A program made the position numbers and the translations under genes. Below are positions 7,785 to 16,339 of a stretch of DNA of 64,000 bases, in pieces (within the stretch, counting starts at the first letter, position 1; every line of letters starts with the position of its first letter). Under the pieces are notes generated by a model. The model made no database searches and had not been told where the DNA came from. It saw only the letters and a program-made list of their open reading frames with translations. Source of the DNA: DATDAH01 sp963845425 (GTDB lineage Bacteria; Actinomycetota; Acidimicrobiia; Acidimicrobiales; DATDAH01). The stretch lies in NCBI GenBank assembly GCA_963845425.1, contig CAWJSC010000017.1, positions 379,234 through 443,233 on the forward strand, in the 5' to 3' direction.

Positions 7785-8420
7785 TCAGGCGACTCGGATG
7801 CTCGCCACTCGGTTGGCCGAGCCGGGCTGGAAGAGGTGCCCAGCACCGTCGATCGACGCCAGGTACGCGGCGTCGGTCGCTACGGCCGCCGAGGCCCGGT
7901 CTGTGGCGGCGGCGTCGTCGTGGACGGCGACCCAGGTGACCTGGCCGAAGGGGCCGTAGTCGTCGGCCAGGAACGCGCAGCCGGTGCCCGTGGCTGCGGT
8001 GTACGCGTCGGCGATCTCGACGCCCCACGCCATCGCCTCGCCGATCTTGCCTTCGGCCGGCGAGGCGGTGGTGACCTCGGCCCAGCCACCCATCGGCGGC
8101 GGGCCCTCGGTCTCACGGGTCATGTGCACGACCGAACGCAGCGCATCTTCGAACGGCGTCGTGGCGAACGCCTGGCCGGCGCCGGCCAGGTCGAGGAAGG
8201 CCGAGTCGACGGCCAGCTTGGCGGTCTGCTCCGCCAGGTGGGCGCGGGACTCGACCATGGCCGACCACGCCACCGTGCCCAGCGGATAGCCGAACATGCC
8301 CTGCCAGAGGCTCACCTCGACGTCCATGATCTCGTTGACCTTGCCGGTGATGTTTACCGCCCATTCGACCGGTTCGGCCGGCCCACCGGTCAGTGTGGCG
8401 ACTCGCGAAAACAGGTGCAT
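7785..8420 (-). CDS. Conserved hypothetical protein with two similar halves
   Basis: Unrecognised family. The 211-residue protein has no signal peptide. Its two halves resemble each other: YPLGTVAWSAMVESRAHLAE...LDLAGAGQAFATTPFEDALRSVV (about residues 45-108) lines up with GPFGQVTWVAVHDDAAATDR...LASIDGAGHLFQPGSANRVASIRV (about 154-210). The pattern of strand-helix-strand with a central helix suggests a tandem dimeric alpha-beta barrel (ferredoxin-like) protein, as in NIPSNAP or ABM families; that is inference. Start ATG 8418-8420 has GGGGGAG nearby. It lies 127 bp after the acyl-CoA ligase gene's stop, in the same direction. Confidence 0.6.
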   Translation of the reverse strand: MHLFSRVATLTGGPAEPVEWAVNITGKVNEIMDVEVSLWQGMFGYPLGTVAWSAMVESRAHLAEQTAKLAVDSAFLDLAGAGQAFATTPFEDALRSVVHMTRETEGPPPMGGWAEVTTASPAEGKIGEAMAWGVEIADAYTAATGTGCAFLADDYGPFGQVTWVAVHDDAAATDRASAAVATDAAYLASIDGAGHLFQPGSANRVASIRVA

Positions 8421-8547
8421 GTCATTTCTCCCCCGAGTTCCACCCGCAACCCGAGTTGGCTGCTGCCGATGGTTCCCCTATCGGTCACCGTCGCGCCGAT
8501 CACACGAAAAGGAAAGCCCAGCCGTCACATCCGGGCTGTGACCACGT

Positions 8548-10260
8548 TCACATGGTTTCGGAGAAGGAGACCTCGCCCTCGCCGCGCAGGACGTTCTTGA
8601 GGAGCTTGCCGCTGGCGTTACGGGGCAGCTTGTCGTGGGTGAGCTCGACGTACGCGGGGACCTTGAAGTTGGCCAGGCTCTCGGCCACCCACTCCTTGAC
8701 GTCCTGCTCGGTCAGCGCGGCGCCGGCCTGGATCTGGACGACGGCCTTGACCTCCTCGCCCAGCTCGTGGTGGGGGACACCGATGACCGCGGCGTCGGCG
8801 ACGGCGGGATTCTCGACCAGGCGCTGCTCGATCTCGACGCAGTAGATGTTCTCGCCACCCCGGATGATCATGTCCTTGGCCCGGTCGGTGATGAACAGGA
8901 AGCCGTCCTCGTCGAGATAGCCGATGTCGCCGGTGTGCAGCCACCCGTCGATCACGGTCTCGGCGGTCGCCTCGGGCTTGTTCCAGTAGCCGGGCATGAT
9001 GATCGGCCCCTTGATGAGGACCTCACCGGTCTGGCCCCAGGGGACCTCGTGGCCGCCGGGGTCGACGATGGCCAGGTCGACGACCGGAACGGCGGGGCCG
9101 ACCGAGTCGGGGCGCTCCTGGGCGTCCCGGCCGGAGATGACGGTGGCCACCGAGCTGGACTCGGTGAGGCCGTAGGCGTTGGAGGTGCTCTTGACGTTGG
9201 GGAAGGTCTCCCGGACCTTGCGCTGGAGCTCGTCGGCGGAAGGGGAGCCGCCGAAGGCGACCGAGGTCACCGTGCTGGTGTCGTAGTCGTGGCGAGCGGG
9301 GTGCTCACAGACCCGCCAGACCATCGTCGGGACCGTGGCCCAGATGGTCACGCCCTCGTCCTGGATGAGCTGCAGGGCGTGGTCGGGGTCGAAGCGGCCC
9401 TCGGGGATGACCAGCTTCACGCCGGCGATCATCCCCACCACGAGGCTGCTGTGGCAGCCCGAGACGTGAAACAGGGGTGAGGTGAGCAGGCCGACGGTCT
9501 GGCCGCCGCCACTGTCGATCGGGGACGCCTCGGGGCTGGCCATCACCGTCGCGATGGAGTTGAACAGGGTGTTCTGGAGGTTGGCGACCATGTTGCGGTG
9601 GGTCGAGATGGCGCCCTTGGGCCGGCCAGTGGTGCCCGACGTGTAGAAGATGACGGCGGGGTCGTCCTCGGCGATGTCGGTGTCGGGGAACTCGTCGCTC
9701 GGCTCGTCCAGGAGCTCGGCGAAGGCGCGGATGCGGGGGTCCTCGTAGTCGGCCGGGTTCCCGTCGATCAGGAAGATCCGCTCGAGGCCGGAGGCGTGGT
9801 CGAGCTGGTCGGCGATGCGCTCGAAGCGCTTGGCGTCGGCCACCAGCACCTTGGAACCGCTGTCGTCGAGGCCGTAGAGGATCTCGTCGGTCTTCCACCA
9901 GCCGTTGAGCCCGACCAGGATCGCCCCGAGGTCGACCGTGGCCCAGAAGGCCACGCACCACTCGGGGTTGTTGGCCGACAGCACCGCCACCCGGTCGCCG
10001 TGGCCGACACCGGCGTCGCGGGCCAGAGCGTGGGCGGCACCGTTGGCCTGACGCACGAAGTCGGCGTAGCTCCAGCGCTGGTCGCCGTAGACGAGGAAGT
10101 CCTGGTCACCGCGGTTGATCGCCGCCTTCGGCACCTCCCGCAGGGAAGGCATCCGATCCTTGTAGACCTTCATCTCGACCCCGTCGACCACCTCGGCCAC
10201 GACCTCGAACGGCCCCCCCGTCCCGGTCAACTGCGCCCGCACGTCCCCCAGCGATGTCAT
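8548..10260 (-). CDS. AMP-dependent acyl-CoA synthetase/ligase
   Basis: It activates a carboxylic acid, probably a fatty or other hydrophobic acid, as acyl-AMP and then acyl-CoA. The 570 residues carry the full set of adenylate-forming motifs: the P-loop-like FYTSGTTGRPKGAIS (about 211-225), YGLTESSSV, the hinge region GWLHTGDIGYLDEDGFLFIT followed by DRAKDMIIRGGENIYCVEIE, and the catalytic Lys in KLPRNASGKLLKNVL near the C-terminus. All key residues are present. Start ATG 10258-10260. It is separated by 43 bp from the serC stop on the same strand. Chain-length preference cannot be read from sequence; FadD3- or FadD13-like enzymes are possible. Confidence 0.88.
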   Translation of the reverse strand: MTSLGDVRAQLTGTGGPFEVVAEVVDGVEMKVYKDRMPSLREVPKAAINRGDQDFLVYGDQRWSYADFVRQANGAAHALARDAGVGHGDRVAVLSANNPEWCVAFWATVDLGAILVGLNGWWKTDEILYGLDDSGSKVLVADAKRFERIADQLDHASGLERIFLIDGNPADYEDPRIRAFAELLDEPSDEFPDTDIAEDDPAVIFYTSGTTGRPKGAISTHRNMVANLQNTLFNSIATVMASPEASPIDSGGGQTVGLLTSPLFHVSGCHSSLVVGMIAGVKLVIPEGRFDPDHALQLIQDEGVTIWATVPTMVWRVCEHPARHDYDTSTVTSVAFGGSPSADELQRKVRETFPNVKSTSNAYGLTESSSVATVISGRDAQERPDSVGPAVPVVDLAIVDPGGHEVPWGQTGEVLIKGPIIMPGYWNKPEATAETVIDGWLHTGDIGYLDEDGFLFITDRAKDMIIRGGENIYCVEIEQRLVENPAVADAAVIGVPHHELGEEVKAVVQIQAGAALTEQDVKEWVAESLANFKVPAYVELTHDKLPRNASGKLLKNVLRGEGEVSFSETM

Positions 10261-10303
10261 GCCGCCATTCTGCCGACTTCGCGGCAGATCCCGAAAAGGT
10301 CGG

Positions 10304-11422
10304 TCAGAGGGCGGCGACGACGTGGTCGATGCAGGCGGTGAGTGCTTCGATGTCGGCCGGGTCGATGGCGGGGAACGTGGCGATGCGGAGCTGGTTGCGC
10401 CCCAACTTGCGGTAGCTCTCGGTGTCGACGATGCCGTTGGCCCGCAGGACGGCGGCGATGGTGTTGGCGTCGACGCCCTCGAAGTCGATGGTCCCGACGA
10501 CGGGCGAGCGCATGGCGGGGTCGGCCACGAACGGCGTGGCGAAGTCCCGGTCCTCGGCCCAGCCGTAGAGCGTGCGGGCCGACGCCTCGCTGCGACCCGC
10601 GGCGAACTCGAGGCCGCCGTTGTCGGCCACCCAGCGGGCCTGGGCCTCGGCCAGGAAGATGGTGGCCAGCGCGGGTGTGTTGTAGGTCTGGTCCTTGCGA
10701 GAGTTGTCCAGGGCGATCTTCAGGTCCAGGGACGCCGGGATCCAACGCTCCGACGCGGCCAGCCACTCGATGCGTTCGATGGCGGCGGGTGAGCAGACGG
10801 CGATCCACAGCCCGCCGTCGGCGGCCAGCGCCTTCTGGGGGGCGAAGTAGTAGACGTCGGTGACCGACAGGTCGACCCGCATCCCGCAGGCCGCGGACGT
10901 GGCATCGACCAGCACCAAGCCGTCCTCGGCGGGACGCGACAGCGGCATGGCCACGCCGGTCGAGGTCTCGTTGTGGGTCAGGCAGTACGCGTCGATCCCC
11001 TCCTCGGCCTCCGGCCGCGGGTGGGTGCCGGGGTCCGAGGCGATGACCGTCGGGTCGGCGAGGTGCGGCGCGGCGGCTACACCCGAGGCGAACTTCGACG
11101 AGAACTCGCCGAAGGACAGGTGCTGGCTGCGCAGGTCGATCAGCCCGAAGATGGCGGCGTCCCAGAAGGCCGTGGTCCCGCCGTTGCCCAGCAGGATCTC
11201 GTAGCCGTCGGGCACGGCCAGGATCTCCGCCAGCAGGTTGCGCAGGCTCCCGACGACGAACTGGACGGGCGCCTGCCGGTGGCTGGTGCCGAGGTAGTCG
11301 GTCCCCGTCGCCGCCAACGCGGAAACGGCGTCGAGGGGGACCTTGGAGGGACCGCTGCCGAACCTCCCGTCCACCGGTTTGATCGAGTCGGGGATGGTGA
11401 TATCTGGGGTGGGTCCGCTCAC
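10304..11422 (-). CDS. serC: Phosphoserine aminotransferase
   Basis: It makes O-phosphoserine from 3-phosphohydroxypyruvate and glutamate with PLP, the second step of serine synthesis after SerA (encoded here at 18755). The 372 residues follow the actinobacterial SerC type: DGRFGSGPSKVP at the start, a TSHRQAPVQ loop, and the PLP lysine in VYYFAPQKALAADGG (about residue 195). Start GTG 11420-11422. It is divergent from the aminotransferase at 11521, sharing a 98-bp intergenic region. No serB is seen in the window. Confidence 0.93.
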   Translation of the reverse strand: MSGPTPDITIPDSIKPVDGRFGSGPSKVPLDAVSALAATGTDYLGTSHRQAPVQFVVGSLRNLLAEILAVPDGYEILLGNGGTTAFWDAAIFGLIDLRSQHLSFGEFSSKFASGVAAAPHLADPTVIASDPGTHPRPEAEEGIDAYCLTHNETSTGVAMPLSRPAEDGLVLVDATSAACGMRVDLSVTDVYYFAPQKALAADGGLWIAVCSPAAIERIEWLAASERWIPASLDLKIALDNSRKDQTYNTPALATIFLAEAQARWVADNGGLEFAAGRSEASARTLYGWAEDRDFATPFVADPAMRSPVVGTIDFEGVDANTIAAVLRANGIVDTESYRKLGRNQLRIATFPAIDPADIEALTACIDHVVAAL

Positions 11423-11520
11423 GACCTGTCACTATCGCGGCGACATCCCGAAAGGACCAATCCATTGAGCGAAGCGAGGGCCTCCCGACCAGGTGGGGTA
11501 GCCACCACGAGCGGACACTG

Positions 11521-12717
11521 ATGCCGTCCGAACGCCTCTCGAGCCGGGTCAGTGCCATCGCCCCCTCGGCCACCCTGGCCGTCGACGCGAAGGCCAAGGC
11601 CATGAAGGCCGCCGGCGAGGACGTCGTCGGCTTCGGCGCCGGTGAGCCCGATTTCCCGACCCCGGCCCACATCGTGCAGGCCGCGATCGAAGCCGCCACC
11701 GACCCCGCCACGCACCACTACTCGGCCACTCCCGGCCTGCCCGCCCTGCGCCAGGCCATCGCCGACAAGACCCTCCGGGACTCGGGCTACGAGATCAGCC
11801 CCAGCCAGGTGGTGGTGACCAACGGAGGCAAGCAGGCCTACTACGAGGCCATCGAGTCGATCGTCAACCCGGGCGACGAGGTCCTCCTGCCCGCCCCGTA
11901 TTGGACGACCTACCCCGAGCCGGTCGCGCTGGCCGGGGGCACGTCGGTCGTGCTCCCCACCGATGAGGCCGCCGGCTTCCGGGTGACCATCGACCAGTTG
12001 GAGGCGGCCCGGACGGAGCGGACCAAGGCGATCGTCTTCGTGTCGCCCTCGAACCCCTCGGGCGCCGTGTACCCGCCGGCTGAGGTCGAGGCCGTCGGCC
12101 GCTGGGCCGTCGAGCACGGGGTCTGGGTCATCACCGACGAGATCTACGAGCACCTCGTCTACGACGACAACGAGTTCGCCTCGCTGCCGGCCCTCGTGCC
12201 CGAAGCGGCGGACCAGACCATCGTCCTCAACGGCGTGGCCAAGACGTACGCCATGACCGGCTGGCGCGTGGGCTGGCTCATCGGCCCCGCCGACTTGGTG
12301 GCGACGGCGTCGACGCTGCAGTCCCACCTCTGCGGCAACGTGGCCAACCTGTCCCAGTGCGCCACCATCGCCGCCCTCGAGGGCGGTCTGGAGGACGTCG
12401 CCATGATGCGGGCCGAGTACGACCGTCGGGGCAAGCTCATCCACCGTCTGCTCAACGACATCGACGGCGTGAGCTGCATGCTCCCGCAGGGCGCGTTCTA
12501 CGCCTACCCCTCCTTCGAGGGCGTGCTCGGCCGCGAACGGGCTGGCCAGACGCCGACGAACACGCTCGAGCTGGCGGACCTGATCCTCGCTGAGGCCAAG
12601 GTCGCGTTCGTGCCCGGCGAGGCCTTCGGGTCGCCGGGCTACGGCCGCTTCTCCTTCGCCCTCGACCCCGATGCCATGCAGGAAGGCATCCGCCGCATCG
12701 CTTCGTTCCTCGCGTGA
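11521..12717 (+). CDS. Class I aminotransferase, aspartate aminotransferase type
   Basis: A PLP-dependent aminotransferase of subfamily I-gamma, most like bacterial aspartate (or aspartate/prephenate) aminotransferases. The 398 residues include VGFGAGEPDFPTPAHI near the start, the VVVTNGGKQAYYEA cofactor-phosphate loop, FVSPSNPSGAVYP, the PLP lysine in NGVAKTYAMTGWRVGW (about residue 240), and the terminal arginine in GRFSFALDPD. Start ATG 11521. It is divergent from serC. The stop is followed within 10 bp by the first of three tandem palindromic repeats. Assignment to a substrate beyond aspartate/glutamate is open. Confidence 0.85.
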   Translation: MPSERLSSRVSAIAPSATLAVDAKAKAMKAAGEDVVGFGAGEPDFPTPAHIVQAAIEAATDPATHHYSATPGLPALRQAIADKTLRDSGYEISPSQVVVTNGGKQAYYEAIESIVNPGDEVLLPAPYWTTYPEPVALAGGTSVVLPTDEAAGFRVTIDQLEAARTERTKAIVFVSPSNPSGAVYPPAEVEAVGRWAVEHGVWVITDEIYEHLVYDDNEFASLPALVPEAADQTIVLNGVAKTYAMTGWRVGWLIGPADLVATASTLQSHLCGNVANLSQCATIAALEGGLEDVAMMRAEYDRRGKLIHRLLNDIDGVSCMLPQGAFYAYPSFEGVLGRERAGQTPTNTLELADLILAEAKVAFVPGEAFGSPGYGRFSFALDPDAMQEGIRRIASFLA

Positions 12718-12726
12718 CCCACCCCC

Positions 12727-12909
12727 TTCTGGCGCCCGATCTCCCGCCTCTGACCGGCAGATCAGGCGCCAGAACGGCGTCGTCGCGCTACTGGCGCCCG
12801 ATTGCGGCGCCGGGGCCCCTCAATCGGGCGCCAGAAGCGGGGGCAGGGCGGGTGCGCTCCTATTGGCGCCTGATTGCGGCGCGATGACGCCTCAATCAGG
12901 CGCCAGAAC
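12727..12909. repeat. Cluster of three tandem GGCGCC palindromes
   Basis: Three hairpin units follow each other. Unit 1 pairs 12727-12741 with 12760-12774 (one mismatch). Unit 2 pairs CTGGCGCCCGATTG (12791-12804) perfectly with 12821-12834. Unit 3 pairs TGGCGCCTGATTG (12864-12876) perfectly with 12893-12905. All close on GCCAGAA. Unit 2 and unit 3 differ by a compensated C-G to T-A change in the stem, which argues that the hairpin is what is kept. The likely start codon of the S9 peptidase (12884) lies in the loop of unit 3. Confidence 0.85.
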
Positions 12910-15169
12910 GACGGCGTACGGGGCGTGGGCGTCGCCGATCTCGACGGACCTGCTGGTCGCGGGCGCGGTCGGGTTGAGCGAAGTCCAGGCCGACGGCGAT
13001 GACCTGTGGTGGTCCGAGGGCCGCCCCGAGGAAGGGGGCCGGATCCAGCTCGTCCGGCGGACGCCCGACGGCACGTCCACTGACGTCCTGCCCGACGGCT
13101 TCGCGGCCCGCACGCGGGTGCACGAGTACGGCGGCGGCGCCTGGCGGGTGCACGACCGTGTCCTGTACTTCAGCAACTGGTCGGACCAGCGCCTCCACCG
13201 CCTCGACCCTGGCGGCGCACCCGTCCCGCTGACCCCCGAGGGCTGCCGCTACGCCGACATGGACGTCGCCCCCGACGGCACCTGGCTGGCTGCCGTCCGG
13301 GAGGACCACCGCGGCGAGGGTGAGGCGAAGAACGAGATCGTCCGCATCGACACGACGACGGGCGACGAGATCGTGCTGGTCACCGGCCCCGACTTCGTGG
13401 CCTGTCCCCGCGTGGCCGACTGGCACCGGCTCCGTCTGGCCTGGACGCAGTGGAACCACCCGGACATGCCCTGGGACGCCGCCGAGGTGTGGGTCGGCGT
13501 GCTGGACGCCGAGGGTGGGCTGTCGCGGGCCCAGCGCCTCGCCGGCGGCCCCGACGAATGGGCCGCGCACCCCACGTGGGCCGGCGGTCGCCTCTGGCTC
13601 ACCTCGGATGTCGACGACTACGGCGAGCTCTCGAACCGATCCGACGGGACGGTCCGTCGGCTCGTGCGCCGTGAGCCCTGGTGGCGTCGTCTTTGGGCCG
13701 GGATGTGGTCCGAGGGAGCCAGCGCGCCCGAGCGTGCCGCGCCAGTCGAGGGCGAGCCGGGGCACGGAAGGCGGTTCGCCGAGGTCTACCGGTGGGACGG
13801 GGGCGATCTCGAACCCGTGACCTTCGGCATCGACGGGGACGTCGCCACACCGCCCTGGGTGTTCCGGATGAGCCGGATCGTGCCCGACCCGGAGGACCCG
13901 CGGCAGCCAGGCGGGCCCGAGGGGCCGCCTCCCGCAGATCCCGACTCCTTGGAGTGGGAGCCGCACGGCACCGTGGCGGTGAGTCGGCAGGGTGTCGATC
14001 ACCTTGTACGCATCGACGGCGACGACGGAATCGAACTGACGACCCCCTACACGGCGTGGTCGTCACTCACGCCTACGGCAGGCGGGCTCGCCGCCGTGGC
14101 CGCGTCGTTCGCCTCCGAGCCGGCGATCGTGGTCGTCCGACCGCCGTCGCGGATCGAGATCGGCGACTCCGGGGAAGCGGTGACCTCCGAGGACGGCCAC
14201 GACATGGTCCCCCTGGCCTCGGATGCCCCCAGGAGACTCACCATGGCGGTCGAGGCGCCCCGACCAGGTGAGGTCAGCATCGAGGTCATTCGTCCACCGC
14301 GGGATCTCGGGCTCGCCCCCGAGCAGATCAGCCTCCCCGAGAGCATCGACTTCCCGTCCGCCAACGGGCGCACGGCGTACGCCCTCTTCTACCAGCCGAC
14401 CAACCCGGACCACGTCGGGCCCGACGGGGAGAGGCCGCCGCTGCTCGTCGACATCCATGGGGGCCCGACCAGCGCCGCCCGGAGCCAGTTCCAGCTCGGG
14501 GTGCAGTTCTGGACGAGTCGGGGCTTCGCCGTGGTGGACGTCAACTACGGCGGATCGACGGGCTACGGCCGGGAGTACCGGGACCTGCTGAAGGGCCAGT
14601 GGGGCGTGGTCGACGTCGAGGACTGCGTCGCCGCCGCCACGTACCTGGCCGAGCGGGGCGACGTCGACCCCGACCGCCTGGCCATCCGGGGTGGGAGCGC
14701 CGGGGGCTTCACCACGCTGGCCGCCCTCGCCTTCCACGACACCTTTGCCGCCGGGGTCAGCAAGTACGGCGTGGCCGACCTGGCGGTGCTGGCCCGGGAC
14801 ACCCACAAGTTTGAGTCCCGCTACCTCGACAGCCTCATCGGCCCCTGGCCGGAGGCCGAGGCCCTCTACCGGGAACGCTCACCGCTCTTCCACGCCGACC
14901 GGATCAGCGTGCCGCTGCTCGTCCTGCAGGGCCTGGAGGACGAGGTCGTGCCCCCGAACCAGTCCGAGCTCATCGTCGAGGCGCTGAAGGCCAACGGCGT
15001 CCCCGTGGCCTACCTGGCCTTCGAGGGCGAGCAGCACGGGTTCCGGAAGGCCGAGACCATCGTCCGGGCCGCCGAGGCCGAGCTCAGCTTCTACGGCCAG
15101 GTCTTCGGCTTCGACCCCCCGGGCGTCACCGACCCCGTCGAGCTCACCTGGTCTCGTTCTGGCCCTTGA
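12884..15169 (+). CDS. S9 family prolyl oligopeptidase-type peptidase
   Basis: A serine peptidase of the acylaminoacyl/dipeptidyl aminopeptidase group (761 residues). An N-terminal beta-propeller (to about residue 470) is followed by an alpha/beta hydrolase domain: DIHGGPTSAARSQFQ oxyanion region, nucleophile in GGSAGGFTTLAALA, then LEDEVVPPNQSE (Asp) and GEQHGFRKAE (His). No signal peptide, so cytosolic. The frame is open further upstream, but that stretch runs through three hairpin repeats; similarity to relatives begins at YGAWASPISTDLLVAGAVGL. The nearest usable start is ATG 12884, inside the third repeat. The stop TGA 15167 lies in another repeat of the same family, so both ends of the gene have been shaped by these elements. 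Confidence 0.88.
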   Translation: MTPQSGARTTAYGAWASPISTDLLVAGAVGLSEVQADGDDLWWSEGRPEEGGRIQLVRRTPDGTSTDVLPDGFAARTRVHEYGGGAWRVHDRVLYFSNWSDQRLHRLDPGGAPVPLTPEGCRYADMDVAPDGTWLAAVREDHRGEGEAKNEIVRIDTTTGDEIVLVTGPDFVACPRVADWHRLRLAWTQWNHPDMPWDAAEVWVGVLDAEGGLSRAQRLAGGPDEWAAHPTWAGGRLWLTSDVDDYGELSNRSDGTVRRLVRREPWWRRLWAGMWSEGASAPERAAPVEGEPGHGRRFAEVYRWDGGDLEPVTFGIDGDVATPPWVFRMSRIVPDPEDPRQPGGPEGPPPADPDSLEWEPHGTVAVSRQGVDHLVRIDGDDGIELTTPYTAWSSLTPTAGGLAAVAASFASEPAIVVVRPPSRIEIGDSGEAVTSEDGHDMVPLASDAPRRLTMAVEAPRPGEVSIEVIRPPRDLGLAPEQISLPESIDFPSANGRTAYALFYQPTNPDHVGPDGERPPLLVDIHGGPTSAARSQFQLGVQFWTSRGFAVVDVNYGGSTGYGREYRDLLKGQWGVVDVEDCVAAATYLAERGDVDPDRLAIRGGSAGGFTTLAALAFHDTFAAGVSKYGVADLAVLARDTHKFESRYLDSLIGPWPEAEALYRERSPLFHADRISVPLLVLQGLEDEVVPPNQSELIVEALKANGVPVAYLAFEGEQHGFRKAETIVRAAEAELSFYGQVFGFDPPGVTDPVELTWSRSGP

Positions 15170-15205
15170 TTTCGCCCCTATGGCCGTGAAAACAAGGGCC
15201 AGAAC
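15156..15205. repeat. GTTCTGGCCC palindrome at the S9 peptidase stop
   Basis: GTTCTGGCCCTTG (15156-15168) pairs exactly with CAAGGGCCAGAAC (15193-15205), extended by three more pairs after one mismatch. The left arm encodes the last residues and stop of the S9 peptidase. It ends in GGCCAGAAC, as the 12.8 and 40.8 kb units end in GCGCCAGAA(C). It lies between convergent genes and could end both transcripts. Confidence 0.75.
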
Positions 15206-15219
15206 TGATGAGGACGGGG

Positions 15220-15699
15220 TCAGACGCCGGCGAGGGTGTCGAAGAGCGGGACGTCGATCCGGCAGGCCTCGTTGCCGTAGGCGATGAGGAGGGTGGCCCC
15301 CTCGATCGCCGCCGTCTGGATGGCTTCGGCGTCGTCGGCGAGTGCGTCCGGGTCGGCGGCGGCGTCCACGGCCAACTGGCCGAACGCGGCCACCGCCTCC
15401 AGCGGCTCGGCCACGCCACTCGGTGCGGTCTCGGCGACGGCCAACAGGCGGTCGACCTGGGCCTGGGTGGGGTCGGCGTCGGGATCGATGTCGGCCAGGC
15501 CCTCGAGGTCGGCGCACAGGGCCTCCACGTCCTCGGCCACGAATGTCGAATCGACAGGCCGGGCCTCGGTGGTCGTCGTGGTGCCGTCCGCCGAGGAGGT
15601 GGTGGTCGCGGCCTCGTCGTCAGTCGACTCGCCGACGTTGCTCCCGCAGGCGGCCACCACCAGGCCCCCGGCGAGCACGGTCAGCAGCAGTCGGCGCAC
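15220..15699 (-). CDS. Small secreted lipoprotein, paralogue of the upstream gene
   Basis: Function unknown. The start GTG 15697-15699 is chosen because GGAGG lies just upstream and it gives a clean lipoprotein signal (VRRLLLTVLAGGLVVAAC, lipobox VAAC). The mature 142 residues begin with a Thr/Ser-rich linker. They then have an alpha-helical domain with CADLEGLADIDPDADPTQAQ and the ending CRIDVPLFDTLAGV. The two cysteines may form a disulfide. It is clearly related to the gene at 15741-16241, 41 bp upstream in the same direction, so this is a tandem duplication, and they are probably co-transcribed. Confidence 0.8.
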   Translation of the reverse strand: MRRLLLTVLAGGLVVAACGSNVGESTDDEAATTTSSADGTTTTTEARPVDSTFVAEDVEALCADLEGLADIDPDADPTQAQVDRLLAVAETAPSGVAEPLEAVAAFGQLAVDAAADPDALADDAEAIQTAAIEGATLLIAYGNEACRIDVPLFDTLAGV

Positions 15700-15740
15700 A
15701 GCAGGTCCTCCGTCGTCGGGCCGGGGACGGTACCGGCGGG

Positions 15741-16241
15741 CTACTCCGTGAACGAGCTGAACAGGGGGACGTCGATGCCACACTGGTCGGCGGAGTACGC
15801 GACGAGGGCCTCGCCTGCGGCGGTGACCTCGGGGCTGGTGGTCGCCGCCGTGAGCTCGTCGAACGCCTCGGGATCGTCGAGCGCCGCCTCGCTGGTGTCG
15901 GCGATCAGCTGACCGATGTCGGCCAGGGTCGTGAGGTCCTCCTGGATCTCGGGTGGGGCAGCCTCAGCGACGGCGGTGACCCGGTCGATGTCCGCTTGGG
16001 TGGGCAGGGCCTCAGGGTCGATGTCGGCCAGGCCAGCGAGCTGGGTGCAGACGTCCTCCGAGGGGCCGTCGTCCGCGACGGTGTTCTCACTGGGGACGGT
16101 CGTCTCGGCTGGAGCGGTCGTGTCGGTTGGGGTCGTCTCCGTGGCGGCGGTCGTGACGTCGGACGCCGTGTCGCCGTCGTCGCCACCGCATCCGGCGAGG
16201 AGCAGTGCGCTCAGGGGCAGGGCCAGCAGGAACGAGCGCAC
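15741..16241 (-). CDS. Small secreted lipoprotein, tandem paralogue
   Basis: Function unknown. Start GTG 16239-16241 gives VRSFLLALPLSALLLAGC with lipobox LLAGC. A long Thr-rich linker (TTAATETTPTDTTAPAETT) is followed by CTQLAGLADIDPEALPTQAD and the C-terminal CGIDVPLFSSFTE, which match the downstream gene position for position. The protein is 166 residues long. It starts 98 bp from the divergent amidase gene. The shared core suggests a small helical domain tethered to the outside of the membrane. Confidence 0.8.
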   Translation of the reverse strand: MRSFLLALPLSALLLAGCGGDDGDTASDVTTAATETTPTDTTAPAETTVPSENTVADDGPSEDVCTQLAGLADIDPEALPTQADIDRVTAVAEAAPPEIQEDLTTLADIGQLIADTSEAALDDPEAFDELTAATTSPEVTAAGEALVAYSADQCGIDVPLFSSFTE

Positions 16242-16339
16242 AGCGGTGTCTTTCGTCGTCGGTGGTGCCGTCAACCTACTGACCCCCGGCGGACCTGGGA
16301 GGATGGGCTCCGTCGACCCGGCCGGGGCGAAGGAGAGAC

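Noticed and set aside
12671..12883. N-terminal extension of the S9 peptidase through the hairpin cluster
   Set aside because: The extra 71 residues are translations of the three palindromes (APDCGA...SGAR repeated) and have no counterpart in the family.
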